Shown piece by piece: positions 8,810-19,450 of a stretch of 32,561 nucleotides of DNA (its first letter is position 1; each line of letters begins with the position of its first letter). The notes under the pieces were generated by a model. It was given only the letters and a program-made list of their open reading frames with translations, was not told the DNA's origin and searched no databases. This DNA comes from Actinomycetes bacterium (lineage in GTDB: Bacteria; Actinomycetota; Actinomycetes; Actinomycetales; Microbacteriaceae): NCBI GenBank assembly GCA_030426515.1, contig JAUHYM010000010.1:1-32561 (forward strand), in the 5' to 3' direction. A program made the translations under genes and the position numbers.

Positions 8810-10354
8810 GTGGCTCAGCAGATCGGCGTCGTCGCCCCCGGCGACCGCGAACGACGGGTGGCGGCGACGCCCCAGACCGTCGCGAAACTCATCGGGCTCG
8901 GCTACGACGTCGTCGTGGCCGCGGGTGCGGGCGAGCGCGCGGCGTTCCCCGATCGCGCCTACGAGGATGCCGGTGCGCGCGTCGTCGACGATGCGGCGGC
9001 GTGGGCGAGCGAGATCATCCTGACCATCAACGCGCCCACAGACACCGAGATCGCGCGGCTGCGACCGGGGGCGACGATCGTGGGGCTGCTCTCGCCGGCG
9101 CTGCGGCCGGAGCTGCTCGAGGCGCTGTCGGCGCAGGGGGTGACGGCGCTGGCGATGGACGCGGTGCCGCGCATCTCGCGGGCGCAGTCGATGGATGTGC
9201 TGAGCTCGATGGCGAACATCGCCGGGTACCGGGCGGTGGTCGAGGCGGCGCACGAGTTCGGCCGGTTCTTCACCGGGCAGGTGACGGCGGCGGGCAAGGT
9301 GCCGCCCGCGACGGTGCTGGTCGCGGGTGCCGGTGTCGCGGGGCTTGCCGCGATCGGCGCGGCGGGGAGCCTGGGGGCGATCGTGCGGGCGACGGACCCG
9401 CGCCCCGAGGTCGCCGATCAGGTGGCGTCGGTGGGCGGCGAGTATCTGCCGGTCGAGGTCGATGAGGCGATGGAGTCCTCGGACGGGTACGCGAAGGCGA
9501 CCAGCGAGGCGTACGACCGCCGCGCCGCGGAGATCTATTCGGAGCAGGCGCGCGAGGTCGACATCATCGTCACCACGGCGCTCATCCCGGGCCGCCCCGC
9601 CCCGCGTCTGATCACGGCGGCGGATGTCGCGAGCATGAAGCCCGGCAGCGTGATCGTGGACATGGCGGCGGCCCAGGGCGGCAACGTGGAGGGCTCGGTC
9701 GCGGGGGAGCGGGTGGTGACCGAGAACGGGGTGGTCATCCTGGGTTATACGGATCTGGCGGGGCGGCTTCCCGCTCAGGCATCCCAGCTGTACGGCACGA
9801 ATGTCGTGAACCTTCTCACGCTGCTCACCCCGGGCAAGGACGGGCAGCTCGTGATCGACTTCGAGGATGTCGTGCAGCGGGCCGTGACGGTGGTGCGCGA
9901 CGGTGAGACGACGTGGCCGCCGCCGCCCGTGCAGGTCTCCGCTGCCCCCAAGGCCGCGCCGCCGGCGCCCGCCCCCGCGCCTGAGCCGAGGAAGACCATG
10001 TCGCCCGCGGCGAAGACGGGGCTCGTCGTCGCCGGGATCGCGGCGCTGTTCCTGGTCACGGCGGTCGCGCCGCCGCCGCTGCCGCAGCACTTCCTGGTGC
10101 TGACGCTGTCGGTGGTGGTCGGGTTCTATGTGATCGGCAAGGTCACGCACGCGCTGCACACGCCGCTCATGAGCATCACCAACGCGATCTCGGGCATCAT
10201 CGTCGTCGGTGCGATGAGCCAGATCGTGTACCCGAACCTGACGGTGCAGATCCTTGCGGCGATCGCGGTGCTGATCGCCTCGATCAACATCTTCGGCGGG
10301 TTCGCGGTGACCCGGCGAATGCTCTCGATGTTCCAGAAGGGGGCTCAGAAGTGA
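8810..10354 (+). CDS. pntA: NAD(P) transhydrogenase subunit alpha
   Basis: 514 residues from GTG 8810, chosen because AGGAG (8801-8805) lies just upstream and the protein then begins at the conserved [21 protein letters not shown]; a longer in-frame start at 8693 adds an unrelated tail. The first ~380 residues are the NAD(H)-binding domain I ([17 protein letters not shown] motif, alanine-dehydrogenase-like fold). A proline/alanine linker follows, then four membrane helices from about 400 to the end. This is the fused PntA form known from E. coli rather than the split PntAA/PntAB of mycobacteria. With PntB it couples proton entry to hydride transfer from NADH to NADP+. The stop overlaps the pntB GTG by four bases. 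Codons in the middle of the gene (about 9060-9760) favour G endings more than neighbours. Confidence 0.95.
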   Translation: MAQQIGVVAPGDRERRVAATPQTVAKLIGLGYDVVVAAGAGERAAFPDRAYEDAGARVVDDAAAWASEIILTINAPTDTEIARLRPGATIVGLLSPALRPELLEALSAQGVTALAMDAVPRISRAQSMDVLSSMANIAGYRAVVEAAHEFGRFFTGQVTAAGKVPPATVLVAGAGVAGLAAIGAAGSLGAIVRATDPRPEVADQVASVGGEYLPVEVDEAMESSDGYAKATSEAYDRRAAEIYSEQAREVDIIVTTALIPGRPAPRLITAADVASMKPGSVIVDMAAAQGGNVEGSVAGERVVTENGVVILGYTDLAGRLPAQASQLYGTNVVNLLTLLTPGKDGQLVIDFEDVVQRAVTVVRDGETTWPPPPVQVSAAPKAAPPAPAPAPEPRKTMSPAAKTGLVVAGIAALFLVTAVAPPPLPQHFLVLTLSVVVGFYVIGKVTHALHTPLMSITNAISGIIVVGAMSQIVYPNLTVQILAAIAVLIASINIFGGFAVTRRMLSMFQKGAQK

Positions 10355-11778
10355 CCGGGGATCCGCTGTCCACGATCGTCCTGGCCACCTCGGTGGCCAC
10401 CGCCGCCTACATCGTGGCGGGGCTGCTGTTCATCCTCGCGCTGGCGGGCCTCAGCAAGCACGAGACCTCCCGTCGCGGTGTCGTCTACGGCATCGCCGGC
10501 ATGACGATCGCGCTCGTGGCCACCGTGATCGCCGTCGGTGCGACATCCACGCTGTTCCCGCAGGGCATGCTCGGCATGGTCCTGCTCATCGTCGCCGTCA
10601 TCGTCGGCGGTGCGATCGGCCTGTGGCGGGCGCGCAGGGTCGAGATGACCGGGATGCCCGAGCTCATCGCCCTCCTCCACTCGTTCGTCGGTCTCGCCGC
10701 CGTGCTGGTGGGCTGGAACGGTGCGCTCTACGACACGGGCCTTGACGGCGCGCTGGCCGACATCCACCATGCCGAGGTCTTCATCGGCGTCTTCATCGGC
10801 GCGGTGACCTTCACCGGCTCCATCGTCGCGTTCCTGAAGCTGTCGGCACGGATGCCGTCGAAGCCGCTCATGCTGCCCGGCAAGAACGCGCTGAACATCG
10901 GCGCGCTGATCGCGTTCGTCGCGCTCACGGTCTGGTACGTGATCACCCCCGAGCTGTGGCTGCTCATCGTCGTGACGGTGCTGGCGCTCGCGCTCGGCTG
11001 GCACCTGGTCGCCTCGATCGGCGGCGGCGACATGCCGGTGGTCGTCTCGATGCTCAACAGCTACTCGGGATGGGCCGCGGCCGCGGCGGGCTTCCTGCTG
11101 AACAACGACCTGCTGATCGTGACGGGTGCGCTCGTGGGCTCGTCGGGTGCGTACCTGTCGTACATCATGTGCAAGGCGATGAACCGGTCCTTCCTGTCGG
11201 TGATCGCGGGCGGCTTCGGGATCGAAGCGCCGACGAAGGGCGACGAGGAGACGGGGGAGCATCGCGAGATCGACGCGTCATCGGTCGCCGAGATGCTCGC
11301 GAACGCATCGTCGGTGGTGATCACCCCCGGCTACGGCATGGCCGTCGCGCAGGCCCAGTACCCGGTGGCCGAGCTCACCCACCAGCTGCGCGAGCGGGGC
11401 GTGAACGTGCGGTTCGGCATCCACCCGGTCGCCGGGCGCCTGCCCGGGCACATGAACGTGCTGCTCGCCGAAGCCCGCGTGCCCTACGACATCGTGCTCG
11501 AGATGGATGAGATCAACGACGAGCTGGCCGACACCACGGTGGTGCTGGTGATCGGCGCCAACGACACGGTGAACCCGGCCGCGGCCGAAGACCCGGGCAG
11601 CCCGATCGCGGGGATGCCGGTGCTGCGGGTGTGGGAGGCCGAGAACGTCGTCGTCTTCAAGCGATCGATGGCCGCCGGCTATGCGGGCGTGCAGAACCCG
11701 CTGTTCTTCCGTGAGAACACCCAGATGCTCTTCGGAGACGCCCGAGAGAAGGTCGACGAGATCCTGCGCGCGCTGTGA
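10351..11778 (+). CDS. pntB: NAD(P) transhydrogenase subunit beta
   Basis: 475 residues starting at GTG 10351, which overlaps the pntA stop. About nine membrane helices fill residues 1-290 (proton channel), followed by the NADP(H)-binding domain III. The conserved [48 protein letters not shown] and [17 protein letters not shown] motifs are present. Together with PntA it forms the inner-membrane transhydrogenase that makes NADPH at the cost of the proton gradient. The gene ends inside a perfect 38-bp palindrome (11769-11806) that probably terminates the transcript. An NADP-dependent isocitrate dehydrogenase, another NADPH source, lies 0.8 kb further on. Confidence 0.96.
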   Translation: MTGDPLSTIVLATSVATAAYIVAGLLFILALAGLSKHETSRRGVVYGIAGMTIALVATVIAVGATSTLFPQGMLGMVLLIVAVIVGGAIGLWRARRVEMTGMPELIALLHSFVGLAAVLVGWNGALYDTGLDGALADIHHAEVFIGVFIGAVTFTGSIVAFLKLSARMPSKPLMLPGKNALNIGALIAFVALTVWYVITPELWLLIVVTVLALALGWHLVASIGGGDMPVVVSMLNSYSGWAAAAAGFLLNNDLLIVTGALVGSSGAYLSYIMCKAMNRSFLSVIAGGFGIEAPTKGDEETGEHREIDASSVAEMLANASSVVITPGYGMAVAQAQYPVAELTHQLRERGVNVRFGIHPVAGRLPGHMNVLLAEARVPYDIVLEMDEINDELADTTVVLVIGANDTVNPAAAEDPGSPIAGMPVLRVWEAENVVVFKRSMAAGYAGVQNPLFFRENTQMLFGDAREKVDEILRAL

Positions 11779-11806
11779 GTGCCCCGCGCGGGGCACTCAC
11801 AGCGCG
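11769..11806 (+). terminator. Perfect 38-bp palindrome at the pntB 3' end
   Basis: CGCGCTGTGAGTGCCCCGC and its exact reverse complement lie back to back, 19 bp each, starting inside the last codons of pntB and spanning its stop. Folded as RNA, the centre would open into a small loop. It most likely terminates the pnt transcript; there is no U-tract. Being symmetric, it could also act on transcription from the opposite side. Confidence 0.75.
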
Positions 11807-11829
11807 AAGCGCCTTCCCCTGAGCGGCCG

Positions 11830-11918
11830 CGCGAATCAACCAGGTTTGCGCGAGTCACCCGGGCGTTGCGCCGCAACAAGCGGTTGATTCGTGCGAGGTT
11901 GGAGGACTCGCGCAACCT
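11830..11918. repeat. Interleaved inverted-repeat element between convergent genes
   Basis: Two long inverted repeats cross each other. Arm A, CGCGAATCAACC (11830-11841), matches A' at 11882-11893 in 11 of 12 bases. Arm B, AGGTTTGCGCGAGTC (11842-11856), matches B' at 11905-11918 with one base missing. A small hairpin, GTTGCG-C-CGCAAC (11865-11877), sits in the middle. The order A-B-C-C'-A'-B' allows either alternative hairpins or a pseudoknot. It lies between the pntB and GNAT terminators and contains no ORF of its own. I suspect a dispersed intergenic element; no second copy was seen in this window. Confidence 0.6.
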
Positions 11919-11961
11919 CGGTGGCGTGCGGTGGCGTCGGGGATGCCGGGGGGATGCCGGG

Positions 11962-11993
11962 GGCTCACGCCGCCCGGTGCGCAGCGGTGAGCC
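11962..11993 (-). terminator. Hairpin after the GNAT gene
   Basis: GGCTCAC (11962-11968) and GTGAGCC (11987-11993) form a 7-bp stem directly downstream of the stop of the minus-strand GNAT gene. A rho-independent type terminator without U-run is the likely role. Confidence 0.55.
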
Positions 11994-11995
11994 GC

Positions 11996-12448
11996 CTACA
12001 GGCGGATCTCGCCGATGACCTCGCCGAACTCCGTCTCGCCGACCGGTGTGAACCCGATGCGGGTGAAGAAGGCCTCGGGGCCCCCTTCGCCCTCCATGTA
12101 GATCACATCGACCTTCTCGCAGCCGCGCTCGCGGGCCTCGGCGAGCAGGCCCTCGACGGCGAACCGACCGACGCCGCGGCCCTGGTCGTCGGCGTCGACG
12201 TTGATGCGCCACAGCACGGAGCGGAAGTACTCCAGCGGGGCGTCGGGGTCGAAGTTCGCGCTGATGAACCCGACGACCTCGTCGCCATCGAGCACGACGC
12301 GCTGCCACGACGTCTGCGGCGTCACCGAACTCGCCGCGAGGTCGTAGCTCTCGGGAGCCAGGAACTCCTCCTGCCCCTCTTTCAGCGACAGGTTGTTGAC
12401 CTCGACGATCGTGGTCGCCGACAGTTCCTCGAGACGGAGCTCAGTCAT
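11996..12448 (-). CDS. GNAT family N-acetyltransferase
   Basis: 150 residues, a normal single GNAT domain. The acetyl-CoA pyrophosphate loop is visible as INVDADDQGRGVGRFAVEGL (about residues 81-100, with Q/RxxGxG), followed by the C-terminal beta-bulge segment DVIYMEGEGGPEAFFTRIGF, in which FFTRIGF is the usual family end (ffxrxGF). The family transfers acetyl from acetyl-CoA to an amine; the substrate cannot be told. The TAGCCT box 6 bases before the ATG, with no Shine-Dalgarno, suggests a leaderless transcript. The gene is convergent with pntAB and divergent from icd; it is probably monocistronic. Confidence 0.88.
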   Translation of the reverse strand: MTELRLEELSATTIVEVNNLSLKEGQEEFLAPESYDLAASSVTPQTSWQRVVLDGDEVVGFISANFDPDAPLEYFRSVLWRINVDADDQGRGVGRFAVEGLLAEARERGCEKVDVIYMEGEGGPEAFFTRIGFTPVGETEFGEVIGEIRL

Positions 12449-12454
12449 ACGGAC

Positions 12455-12460
12455 AGGCTA
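12455..12460 (-). promoter_or_regulatory. Leaderless -10 box of the GNAT gene
   Basis: On the minus strand TAGCCT lies exactly 6 bases before the ATG at 12448, and no ribosome site is present. This fits a -10 element whose start point is the initiation codon. Confidence 0.5.
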
Positions 12461-12515
12461 GCCCGGAACAGCGCCGCCCGGCGACGGATGCGAAGAACTG
12501 TAACGTGGGCGAAAG

Positions 12516-12533
12516 TATCTCGACATCAAGATA
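12516..12533. promoter_or_regulatory. Imperfect palindrome in the icd promoter region
   Basis: TATCTCGACATCAAGATA reads the same on both strands at 7 of 9 half-site positions. It has the look of a MarR-type operator (TATCTTGAC-like half sites). It lies about 85 bases before the icd start; TAGTCT (12549-12554) further down could be the -10. Control of icd is inferred from position only. Confidence 0.45.
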
Positions 12534-12616
12534 TCTCGGCGCGTGCGATAGTCTGGGTGGCGGCTTTTCGGACCCCGACCAGCCACCCTCGGACCTCGAC
12601 CAGAGAGTGACGCCAG

Positions 12617-14836
<2,220 letters not shown>

Positions 14837-14853
14837 CGCCCCGCGCGACACCG

Positions 14854-14895
14854 GCGAACGCCCGGCCCGCCCACTCGGCGGCGCCGGGCGTTCGC
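14854..14895 (+). terminator. Terminator hairpin after icd
   Basis: GCGAACGCCCGGC (14854-14866) pairs perfectly with GCCGGGCGTTCGC (14883-14895), and the stem continues inward with CCGCC/GGCGG across a one-base bulge. It starts 17 bases after the icd stop. No U-tract is present. Confidence 0.85.
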
Positions 14896-14935
14896 ATGCG
14901 GGGCCGGCGTGCGGCGCCGGACCTCCGGGGTAGCC

Positions 14936-15009
14936 GACGAGAATCCGCGACCCGGACGGGAATCGCCGTCGCGCCGACGAGTGTCATCCGGAACGACGAT
15001 TCTCGCCGG
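14936..15009. repeat. Intergenic palindromic element, copy 1 (degenerate)
   Basis: The outer arms CGAGAATC (14938-14945) and GATTCTCG (14998-15005) are perfectly complementary. Inside lies CCGGACGGGAATCG (14952-14965), identical to copy 2 at 30400-30413. The distance between GAGAATC and GATTCTC is 59 bases in both copies, with a 6-base gap before CCGGACGG in both. In this copy the inner right arm has decayed to TCATCCGG. It lies between the icd terminator and the 3' end of the L,D-transpeptidase gene. Confidence 0.75.
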
Positions 15010-15055
15010 ATGCCGGCACGGGCCGGCTCGCGCCGGGCGGCGGTGGGGGCGGGCG

Positions 15056-16531
15056 TCAGCCGTGGATCCACACGTCGACGCCGTTGGGCGCCCAGTTGTA
15101 GATCCACTCGGCGCGCCACTCCGGCATCCCGATGCAGCCGTGACTCATCGGCGTGCCCCAGTTCGAGTGCCAGTACACGCCGTGGAACGCCTGATCGCCG
15201 TTGAAGTACATGACCCACTTGACGTTCGGGACCTCGTAGTTCCACGCCGGGTCGGTGGGGTGGGTGCTGCGCATCGTCTGCGAGGTGATGTGGTACCCCA
15301 CGCGGTAGCGGCCCTCGTAGGTGGGCGTGTTCGCCTGGCCCGACGAGATCAGCCACGAATCGACGACGTTGCCGTTCTCCTTCACGTACAGGCGCTGCTC
15401 GCTGAGGTCCACCTCCAGCAGGCGCTCGCTCGTGGCGGTCGTGTACTCGACCTCGTTGACCTCGAGCGGGTACGTCGCGCTGCCCGACTCCAGGCTGGCG
15501 GCGAAGGCATCCGCGATGCCGTCGGTCGAGGCGAGTTCGCGTCCGGTGACACCGGCGGTCGACTCGCTGAGCACCGTGCCCGAGGAGTTGGTGATGACCG
15601 AGGCGTTGACCGCCTCGCGGTCGACCTTGCCGGCAAGGCCGTCGACGACCTCCTGGATCGCGGCGGTGTCGGCCGTCACATCGAACGTGCCCTGGTCGTT
15701 GGCCGTCACGGTCAGCCAGGAGGCGAGCGTCGCGGCCTTGACAGGGACGGTCTTCTCGTCGCCGACGTAGAAGCCGGCGTTCTTGATCATGCCGTTGAGT
15801 TCGGCGACCTCGTCCTCGGCGGCGGCCGTGGTGACCAGCGCCGGCACCTCGGATGCCTGTGTGTCGATGCTCACCGCGGATGTGCCGGCGGCGAAGGCGG
15901 TCTCGAGCTCGCCGCGCAGGTGCTCGAGGTCGACCCCGGTGCCGGGCTCGGCCGCGACGACGGTGTACTTCTTGGCGTCATCGTCGAAGACGATGCCCGC
16001 GTCGACGGGTGCCACATAGAGCCCGGGGGCCGCGGTGCCGAGCGTCTCGGCCGCGACCGCGGTGTCGAGGGCGACCGGCGCGTCGATGGGCTCGGGGAAC
16101 CAGGCCGTCACGTTCCACATCGGGTGCTCGGCGAAGGCGTCGTTGGTGAGGGCGCGTGCGTCGACGCTCGCGCCGAGGTCGGCCGCGGTCAGTGCGGCGT
16201 CCGTGCCCGAGATCTCGACAGTGGTGTCGGCGAGCTGCGTCGCCACGGCTTCGGAGGCGGCGCCGGGGGTCATCCATCCGACCGGGACGCCCGCGACGCT
16301 CACGCCCGGTGCGATCAGGACCGTGGATGCGGCGGCCGCGCCGATGGCGAGGACGCCGACGGGGATGGCCGCCCACAGCCAGCGGCGGCGACGGCGGGGC
16401 GTGTCCTCGGTGGGTGCCCACGCGTAGGTCTGGTCGACCTCGAGCGGCTGCGTGGTGTCGGCAGAGGCGCCGTCGCGAGCCGGGTCCGGCTCTCGTGCGG
16501 CGTCCTGCGGAGTCGAGATGACGTCGGTCAA
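15056..16531 (-). CDS. L,D-transpeptidase (YkuD domain) with peptidoglycan-binding repeats
   Basis: 491 residues from TTG at 16531, the most natural start because the frame upstream is unlike the family and GGGGGAAAGG directly precedes it; spacing is tight, so the start is not certain. Order: a cytoplasmic tail rich in P, D and T, a basic stretch RRRRRW and one membrane helix (LWAAIPVGVLAIGAAAAS), then a long extracellular part beginning VSVAGVPVGWMTPGAA, typical of the PG_binding_4 domain, which appears to be repeated. The C-terminal YkuD domain carries HGVYWHSNWGTPMSHGCIGM with the catalytic C466 and H464. It forms 3-3 cross-links in peptidoglycan or attaches proteins to it, outside the membrane. 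It is divergent from the ROK regulator; a GTAAC-N6-GTAAA direct repeat lies in the shared region. Confidence 0.92.
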   Translation of the reverse strand: MTDVISTPQDAAREPDPARDGASADTTQPLEVDQTYAWAPTEDTPRRRRRWLWAAIPVGVLAIGAAAASTVLIAPGVSVAGVPVGWMTPGAASEAVATQLADTTVEISGTDAALTAADLGASVDARALTNDAFAEHPMWNVTAWFPEPIDAPVALDTAVAAETLGTAAPGLYVAPVDAGIVFDDDAKKYTVVAAEPGTGVDLEHLRGELETAFAAGTSAVSIDTQASEVPALVTTAAAEDEVAELNGMIKNAGFYVGDEKTVPVKAATLASWLTVTANDQGTFDVTADTAAIQEVVDGLAGKVDREAVNASVITNSSGTVLSESTAGVTGRELASTDGIADAFAASLESGSATYPLEVNEVEYTTATSERLLEVDLSEQRLYVKENGNVVDSWLISSGQANTPTYEGRYRVGYHITSQTMRSTHPTDPAWNYEVPNVKWVMYFNGDQAFHGVYWHSNWGTPMSHGCIGMPEWRAEWIYNWAPNGVDVWIHG

Positions 16532-16661
16532 ACCTTTCCCCCGATCGGTGTGGACCGTTGTGCGCGTGAAGTGGTGCGAATACCAGCCCCTATGGTAGTG
16601 GACTTGCCTGCATGTTGCCCGGGGGGAGGGCTCGGCGGCGACATCGTGATGCATCCGGAAT

Positions 16662-16677
16662 GTAACGGATTTGTAAA
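16662..16677. promoter_or_regulatory. Direct repeat resembling an MtrA box
   Basis: GTAAC at 16662 and GTAAA at 16673 are repeated with an 11-bp period (GTAAC-N6-GTAAA). MtrA, the response regulator of actinobacterial cell-wall genes, binds direct repeats of about this form and period. The site is about 130 bases upstream of the L,D-transpeptidase start and about 65 bases upstream of the ROK gene. The assignment is inference. Confidence 0.4.
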
Positions 16678-16703
16678 CCATCCGAATGAATTCGACTTCG
16701 GGG

Positions 16704-16732
16704 TTGCGGAATGAATGTTCGTAAGGTGTACT
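16704..16732 (+). promoter_or_regulatory. Promoter of the ROK regulator and amino-sugar operon
   Basis: TTGCGG (16704-16709), 17 bp, then TGTACT (16727-16732), placing the transcription start 7-8 bases later, at the ATG at 16740. No Shine-Dalgarno is at the usual distance, so the mRNA is probably leaderless. The -10 box lies inside the GTAAG-N5-CTAACAAA operator. Confidence 0.5.
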
Positions 16733-16738
16733 AACAAA
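16721..16738. promoter_or_regulatory. ROK operator, site 1 (GTAAG-N5-CTAACAAA)
   Basis: GTAAGGTGTACTAACAAA; GTAAG...CTAAC is an imperfect inverted repeat like operators of other actinobacterial ROK regulators. The same 13 fixed positions with the same 5-base gap occur at 28865-28882 before the hexosaminidase gene. It covers the -10 box and ends one base before the start codon, so binding should block transcription (autorepression). Confidence 0.7.
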
Positions 16739-16739
16739 C

Positions 16740-17942
16740 ATGTCCAGCACCGCAGCGCAGCGCAGCACCCCCACCAACGGTGCTCCGCACACCCCCGGGA
16801 ACGGCCACTCGTTCGGCCCGGGCCGTGTGCTGCGCTCGGCGGCGAAGGTCCTGCCCGAGCAGGCCCGCCGTCACAACCGCGCACTGCTGCTCCAGACGCT
16901 CTACCACGCCGGGGCGATGAGCCGGGCCGACCTCGCTCGCGAGACGGGCCTGACCCGCGTGACCGTATCGGACCTCGTCGCCGACCTCATCGCCGACGGC
17001 ATCGTCGTCGAGAAGGGCCTGCGCGAATCGTCGGGCCCGGGCAAGCCCGCGATCCTCATCGACATCGACCGCACCGCCCACCAGATCATCGGCATCGACC
17101 TCTCGGGGCCCGATGCGTTTCTGGGCGCCGTCGTGAGCCTCGACGGCGACATCGTCGAGCGACGCGTGCTGCCGCACCCCGCCGGCACCGTCGACGGCGA
17201 GGCCACGCTCGCCGCCGTGATCGAGTTCGCCCGCGATCTCGTCGCCGCAGCCACCGCGACCGTGCTGGGCGTCGGCGTCGGCAGCCCGGGCGTGGTGGAT
17301 GCCGCCGGCACCGTGCTGTCCGCGCCGAACTACTCGTGGTCGCAGCTCCCGCTCCAGCAGTTGCTCTCCGACGCGCTCGAGCTGCCCGTGCTCGTGGCCA
17401 ACGACGCGAACGCGGCGGTGCTCGCCGAGTACACGTTCGGCGGTGCGCAGGCCGACACCATGCTCGTCAAGGTCGGCCGCGGCGTCGGCTCCGGCCTGCT
17501 CACCGAGGGTCGCCCGCTGCTGGGCAGCCACTTCGCCGCCGGCGAGCTCGGTCACGTCACCGTCGGGACCGACGGCGGCCCCGAGTGCGTGTGCGGCAAG
17601 GTCGGCTGCCTCGAAGCATGGCTGTCAGTGCCGGCGCTCAGCGCCCGACTGGCGGCGTCGCCCGCCGCCGAGCGCGAGAGCGTGCTGCGCGACGCGGGGG
17701 AGCGCCTCGGCATCGCCCTGGCGCCGATCGTCGGCGTCCTCGATCTGTCGGAGATCGTGCTCTCCGGCCCGTCGGAGCTTCTCGACGGCACCCTCGCGGA
17801 GGCGACGGTCGAGACCCTGCGTGCACGGACGATGGCGCGATTCCACGACAGCGTCCACGTGCGCATGACGGAGCACGCGGAGGACATCGTCCTGCGCGGC
17901 GCCGCCGTCATGGTCCTCTCCGGACAGCTCGGGGTGTCGTAG
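16740..17942 (+). CDS. ROK family transcriptional regulator (NagC/XylR type)
   Basis: 400 residues. A winged helix-turn-helix occupies about 45-105 (LLLQTLYHAGAMSRADLA, then ETGLTRVTVSDLVADLIADG). It is followed by a ROK domain with an actin-like fold: GIDLSGPDAF phosphate-like loop, VGVGSPGVVD, NDANAAVLAEYTFGG, and the zinc motif GHVTVG...CVCGKVGCLEAW. Members bind an amino sugar or its phosphate and then release DNA. Its operon and the shared operator with the hexosaminidase-nagA genes point to GlcNAc, GlcNAc-6-P or a chito-oligomer as effector; this is inference. It is the first gene of the import operon, 76 bases before the binding-protein gene. The start at 16740 agrees with a leaderless promoter. 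Confidence 0.92.
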   Translation: MSSTAAQRSTPTNGAPHTPGNGHSFGPGRVLRSAAKVLPEQARRHNRALLLQTLYHAGAMSRADLARETGLTRVTVSDLVADLIADGIVVEKGLRESSGPGKPAILIDIDRTAHQIIGIDLSGPDAFLGAVVSLDGDIVERRVLPHPAGTVDGEATLAAVIEFARDLVAAATATVLGVGVGSPGVVDAAGTVLSAPNYSWSQLPLQQLLSDALELPVLVANDANAAVLAEYTFGGAQADTMLVKVGRGVGSGLLTEGRPLLGSHFAAGELGHVTVGTDGGPECVCGKVGCLEAWLSVPALSARLAASPAAERESVLRDAGERLGIALAPIVGVLDLSEIVLSGPSELLDGTLAEATVETLRARTMARFHDSVHVRMTEHAEDIVLRGAAVMVLSGQLGVS

Positions 17943-18018
17943 ACACCCCACCCCATACCCCCCCCGGATGGGTCACCCGGCCCACCCACCACACCGAGAG
18001 AAATCAAAGGAAGACACC

Positions 18019-19302
18019 ATGAAGCACAAGCTCGGAGCCTTTGCGCTCGTGGGCGCATCGGCTGTCGTTCTCGCCGGCTGCGCCGGCGGCAGTGCAGCCG
18101 CCCCCGAAGAGCCGGAGACCGGCGACCTGACGGTGTGGGTGGTCGGCGCGGACACGCCGCAGACCGCCCGCGACTACCTGAAGGAGACCTTCGAGTCCGA
18201 GAACGAGGGCTGGACGCTCACCATCGAGGAGAAGACCTGGGCGGACGTGTCCGACACGTACACCGCCGCGCTCTCCTCGAACGACGCGCCGGATGTCGTC
18301 GAGGTCGGCAACACGCAGGCGCTCGGCTTCGCCGACGCGGGCCTGTTCCTCGACATCAGCGACATCGAGGGCGACCTCGGCGGTGACGACCTGCTCAGCG
18401 GTCTGGTCGAGGCCGGCACCTACGACGGCGCGCTGTACGCCGCGCCGTACTACGCCGGTGGCCGCGTCGTGTTCTACAGCCCGATGATGGTCGACGAGGT
18501 CCCCGCGACCCTCGACGACTACGTCGCCGAGGGTGTCGCCATGACCACCGACACCGTCTCGGGCATCTACGCCCCCGGCAAGGACTGGTACAACGCCCTT
18601 CCCTACATCTGGGCGCACGGCGGCGAGATCGCCGTCCAGGACGGCGACACCTGGGACGCGCAGTTCTCCAGCGCCGAGTCCCTCGCGGGCCTCGAGCAGC
18701 TGCAGGACGTCTACGAGAACGCCACCGTGGCTCCCGCCGACGGCAACGAGCTCATGGCCAACATCGCGTTCTGCGACGGCGAGGCCGGCTTCATCTCCAG
18801 CCCCGCCTGGGCTGCCGGCAACCTGACCGGCGCCTGGCCGTGGGGCGACGCCGACGCCGGTGAAGAGGTCGAGGAAGGCTGCCCCGACACGTACGCCAAG
18901 GACCTCGGCGCCTTCGCGCTCCCGGGCCTGACCGAGGGTGAGACCGCCCCGATCTTCGCCGGCGGCTCGAACATTGCCGTCGCCACCAAGAGCGAGGCGC
19001 CCGGCAAGGCCAAGGCCGCGCTGACGATCATGCTCAGCGAGGACTACCAGAAGCTCCTCGCCGAGCAGGGTCTGACCCCGGGCATCGTCTCGGCCGCACA
19101 GTACCTGCCGGACACCCCGATCGCGCAGGCGCAGGCCGCGGCGCTGGCGAACTCGAAGTTCACCCCGACCAGCCCCAACTGGGCAGAGGTCGAGGCGGCG
19201 CAGATCATCCCCGACGCGCTCGTGAAGATCGCCGAGGGCGGCGACGTCGAGCAGATCGCCACCGATCTGGACGCTCAGATCGAGCAGATCCTGAACGGCT
19301 GA
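18019..19302 (+). CDS. ABC transporter substrate-binding lipoprotein, sugar type
   Basis: 427 residues from ATG 18019, preceded by AAAGGAAG. A lipoprotein signal peptide is clear: MKHKLGAFALVGASAVVLAG then C21 (lipobox LAGC). The mature protein is a cluster-1/MalE-like binding protein, starting TGDLTVWVVGADTPQTARDY and containing SSNDAPDVVEVGNTQALGFADAGLF. It would be anchored outside the membrane and hand its ligand to the two permeases. Its place between a ROK regulator and permease, kinase and nagB genes suggests N-acetylglucosamine or short chitin or murein sugars; the sequence alone does not prove this. A 12-bp stem-loop right after the stop should keep its mRNA more abundant than that of the permeases. 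Confidence 0.93.
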   Translation: MKHKLGAFALVGASAVVLAGCAGGSAAAPEEPETGDLTVWVVGADTPQTARDYLKETFESENEGWTLTIEEKTWADVSDTYTAALSSNDAPDVVEVGNTQALGFADAGLFLDISDIEGDLGGDDLLSGLVEAGTYDGALYAAPYYAGGRVVFYSPMMVDEVPATLDDYVAEGVAMTTDTVSGIYAPGKDWYNALPYIWAHGGEIAVQDGDTWDAQFSSAESLAGLEQLQDVYENATVAPADGNELMANIAFCDGEAGFISSPAWAAGNLTGAWPWGDADAGEEVEEGCPDTYAKDLGAFALPGLTEGETAPIFAGGSNIAVATKSEAPGKAKAALTIMLSEDYQKLLAEQGLTPGIVSAAQYLPDTPIAQAQAAALANSKFTPTSPNWAEVEAAQIIPDALVKIAEGGDVEQIATDLDAQIEQILNG

Positions 19303-19308
19303 TCCCTC

Positions 19309-19339
19309 GCCGGGGGCCCGCACCTCACGGGCCCCCGGC
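19309..19339 (+). terminator. Stem-loop between binding protein and permease genes
   Basis: GCCGGGGGCCCG (19309-19320), a 7-base loop, and its exact complement (19328-19339). It begins 6 bases after the binding-protein stop. In transporter operons such structures protect the upstream message and partly stop transcription, giving excess binding protein; that role is inferred. Confidence 0.75.
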
Positions 19340-19416
19340 ATCCCCTCTCTTGTTCGCGACCGTGCTCTCGGACAGGCTCAGAGTCACCTGCGCTTGTCCC
19401 GGAGATCGGTCGACCT

Positions 19417-19450
19417 TCTCCCGGCGGTGGGAGACCCCCGTGGTACGGGG
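19417..19450 (+). other. Two further small hairpins before the permease gene
   Basis: TCTCCC-GGCGGT-GGGAGA (19417-19434) and CCCCGT-GGT-ACGGGG (19436-19450) follow the main stem-loop within the 230-base gap between the binding protein and permease genes. They may add to mRNA protection or attenuation. Nothing else was recognised in this gap apart from the permease ribosome site. Confidence 0.45.

Noticed and set aside
14909..16714. Plus-strand frame of about 600 codons opposite the L,D-transpeptidase
   Set aside because: The minus-strand frame has a membrane helix and the SHGC active site; this one has no recognisable domain.
16532..16792. Longer L,D-transpeptidase start at 16792
   Set aside because: It would overlap the divergent ROK gene and its promoter, and the extra residues do not resemble the family.
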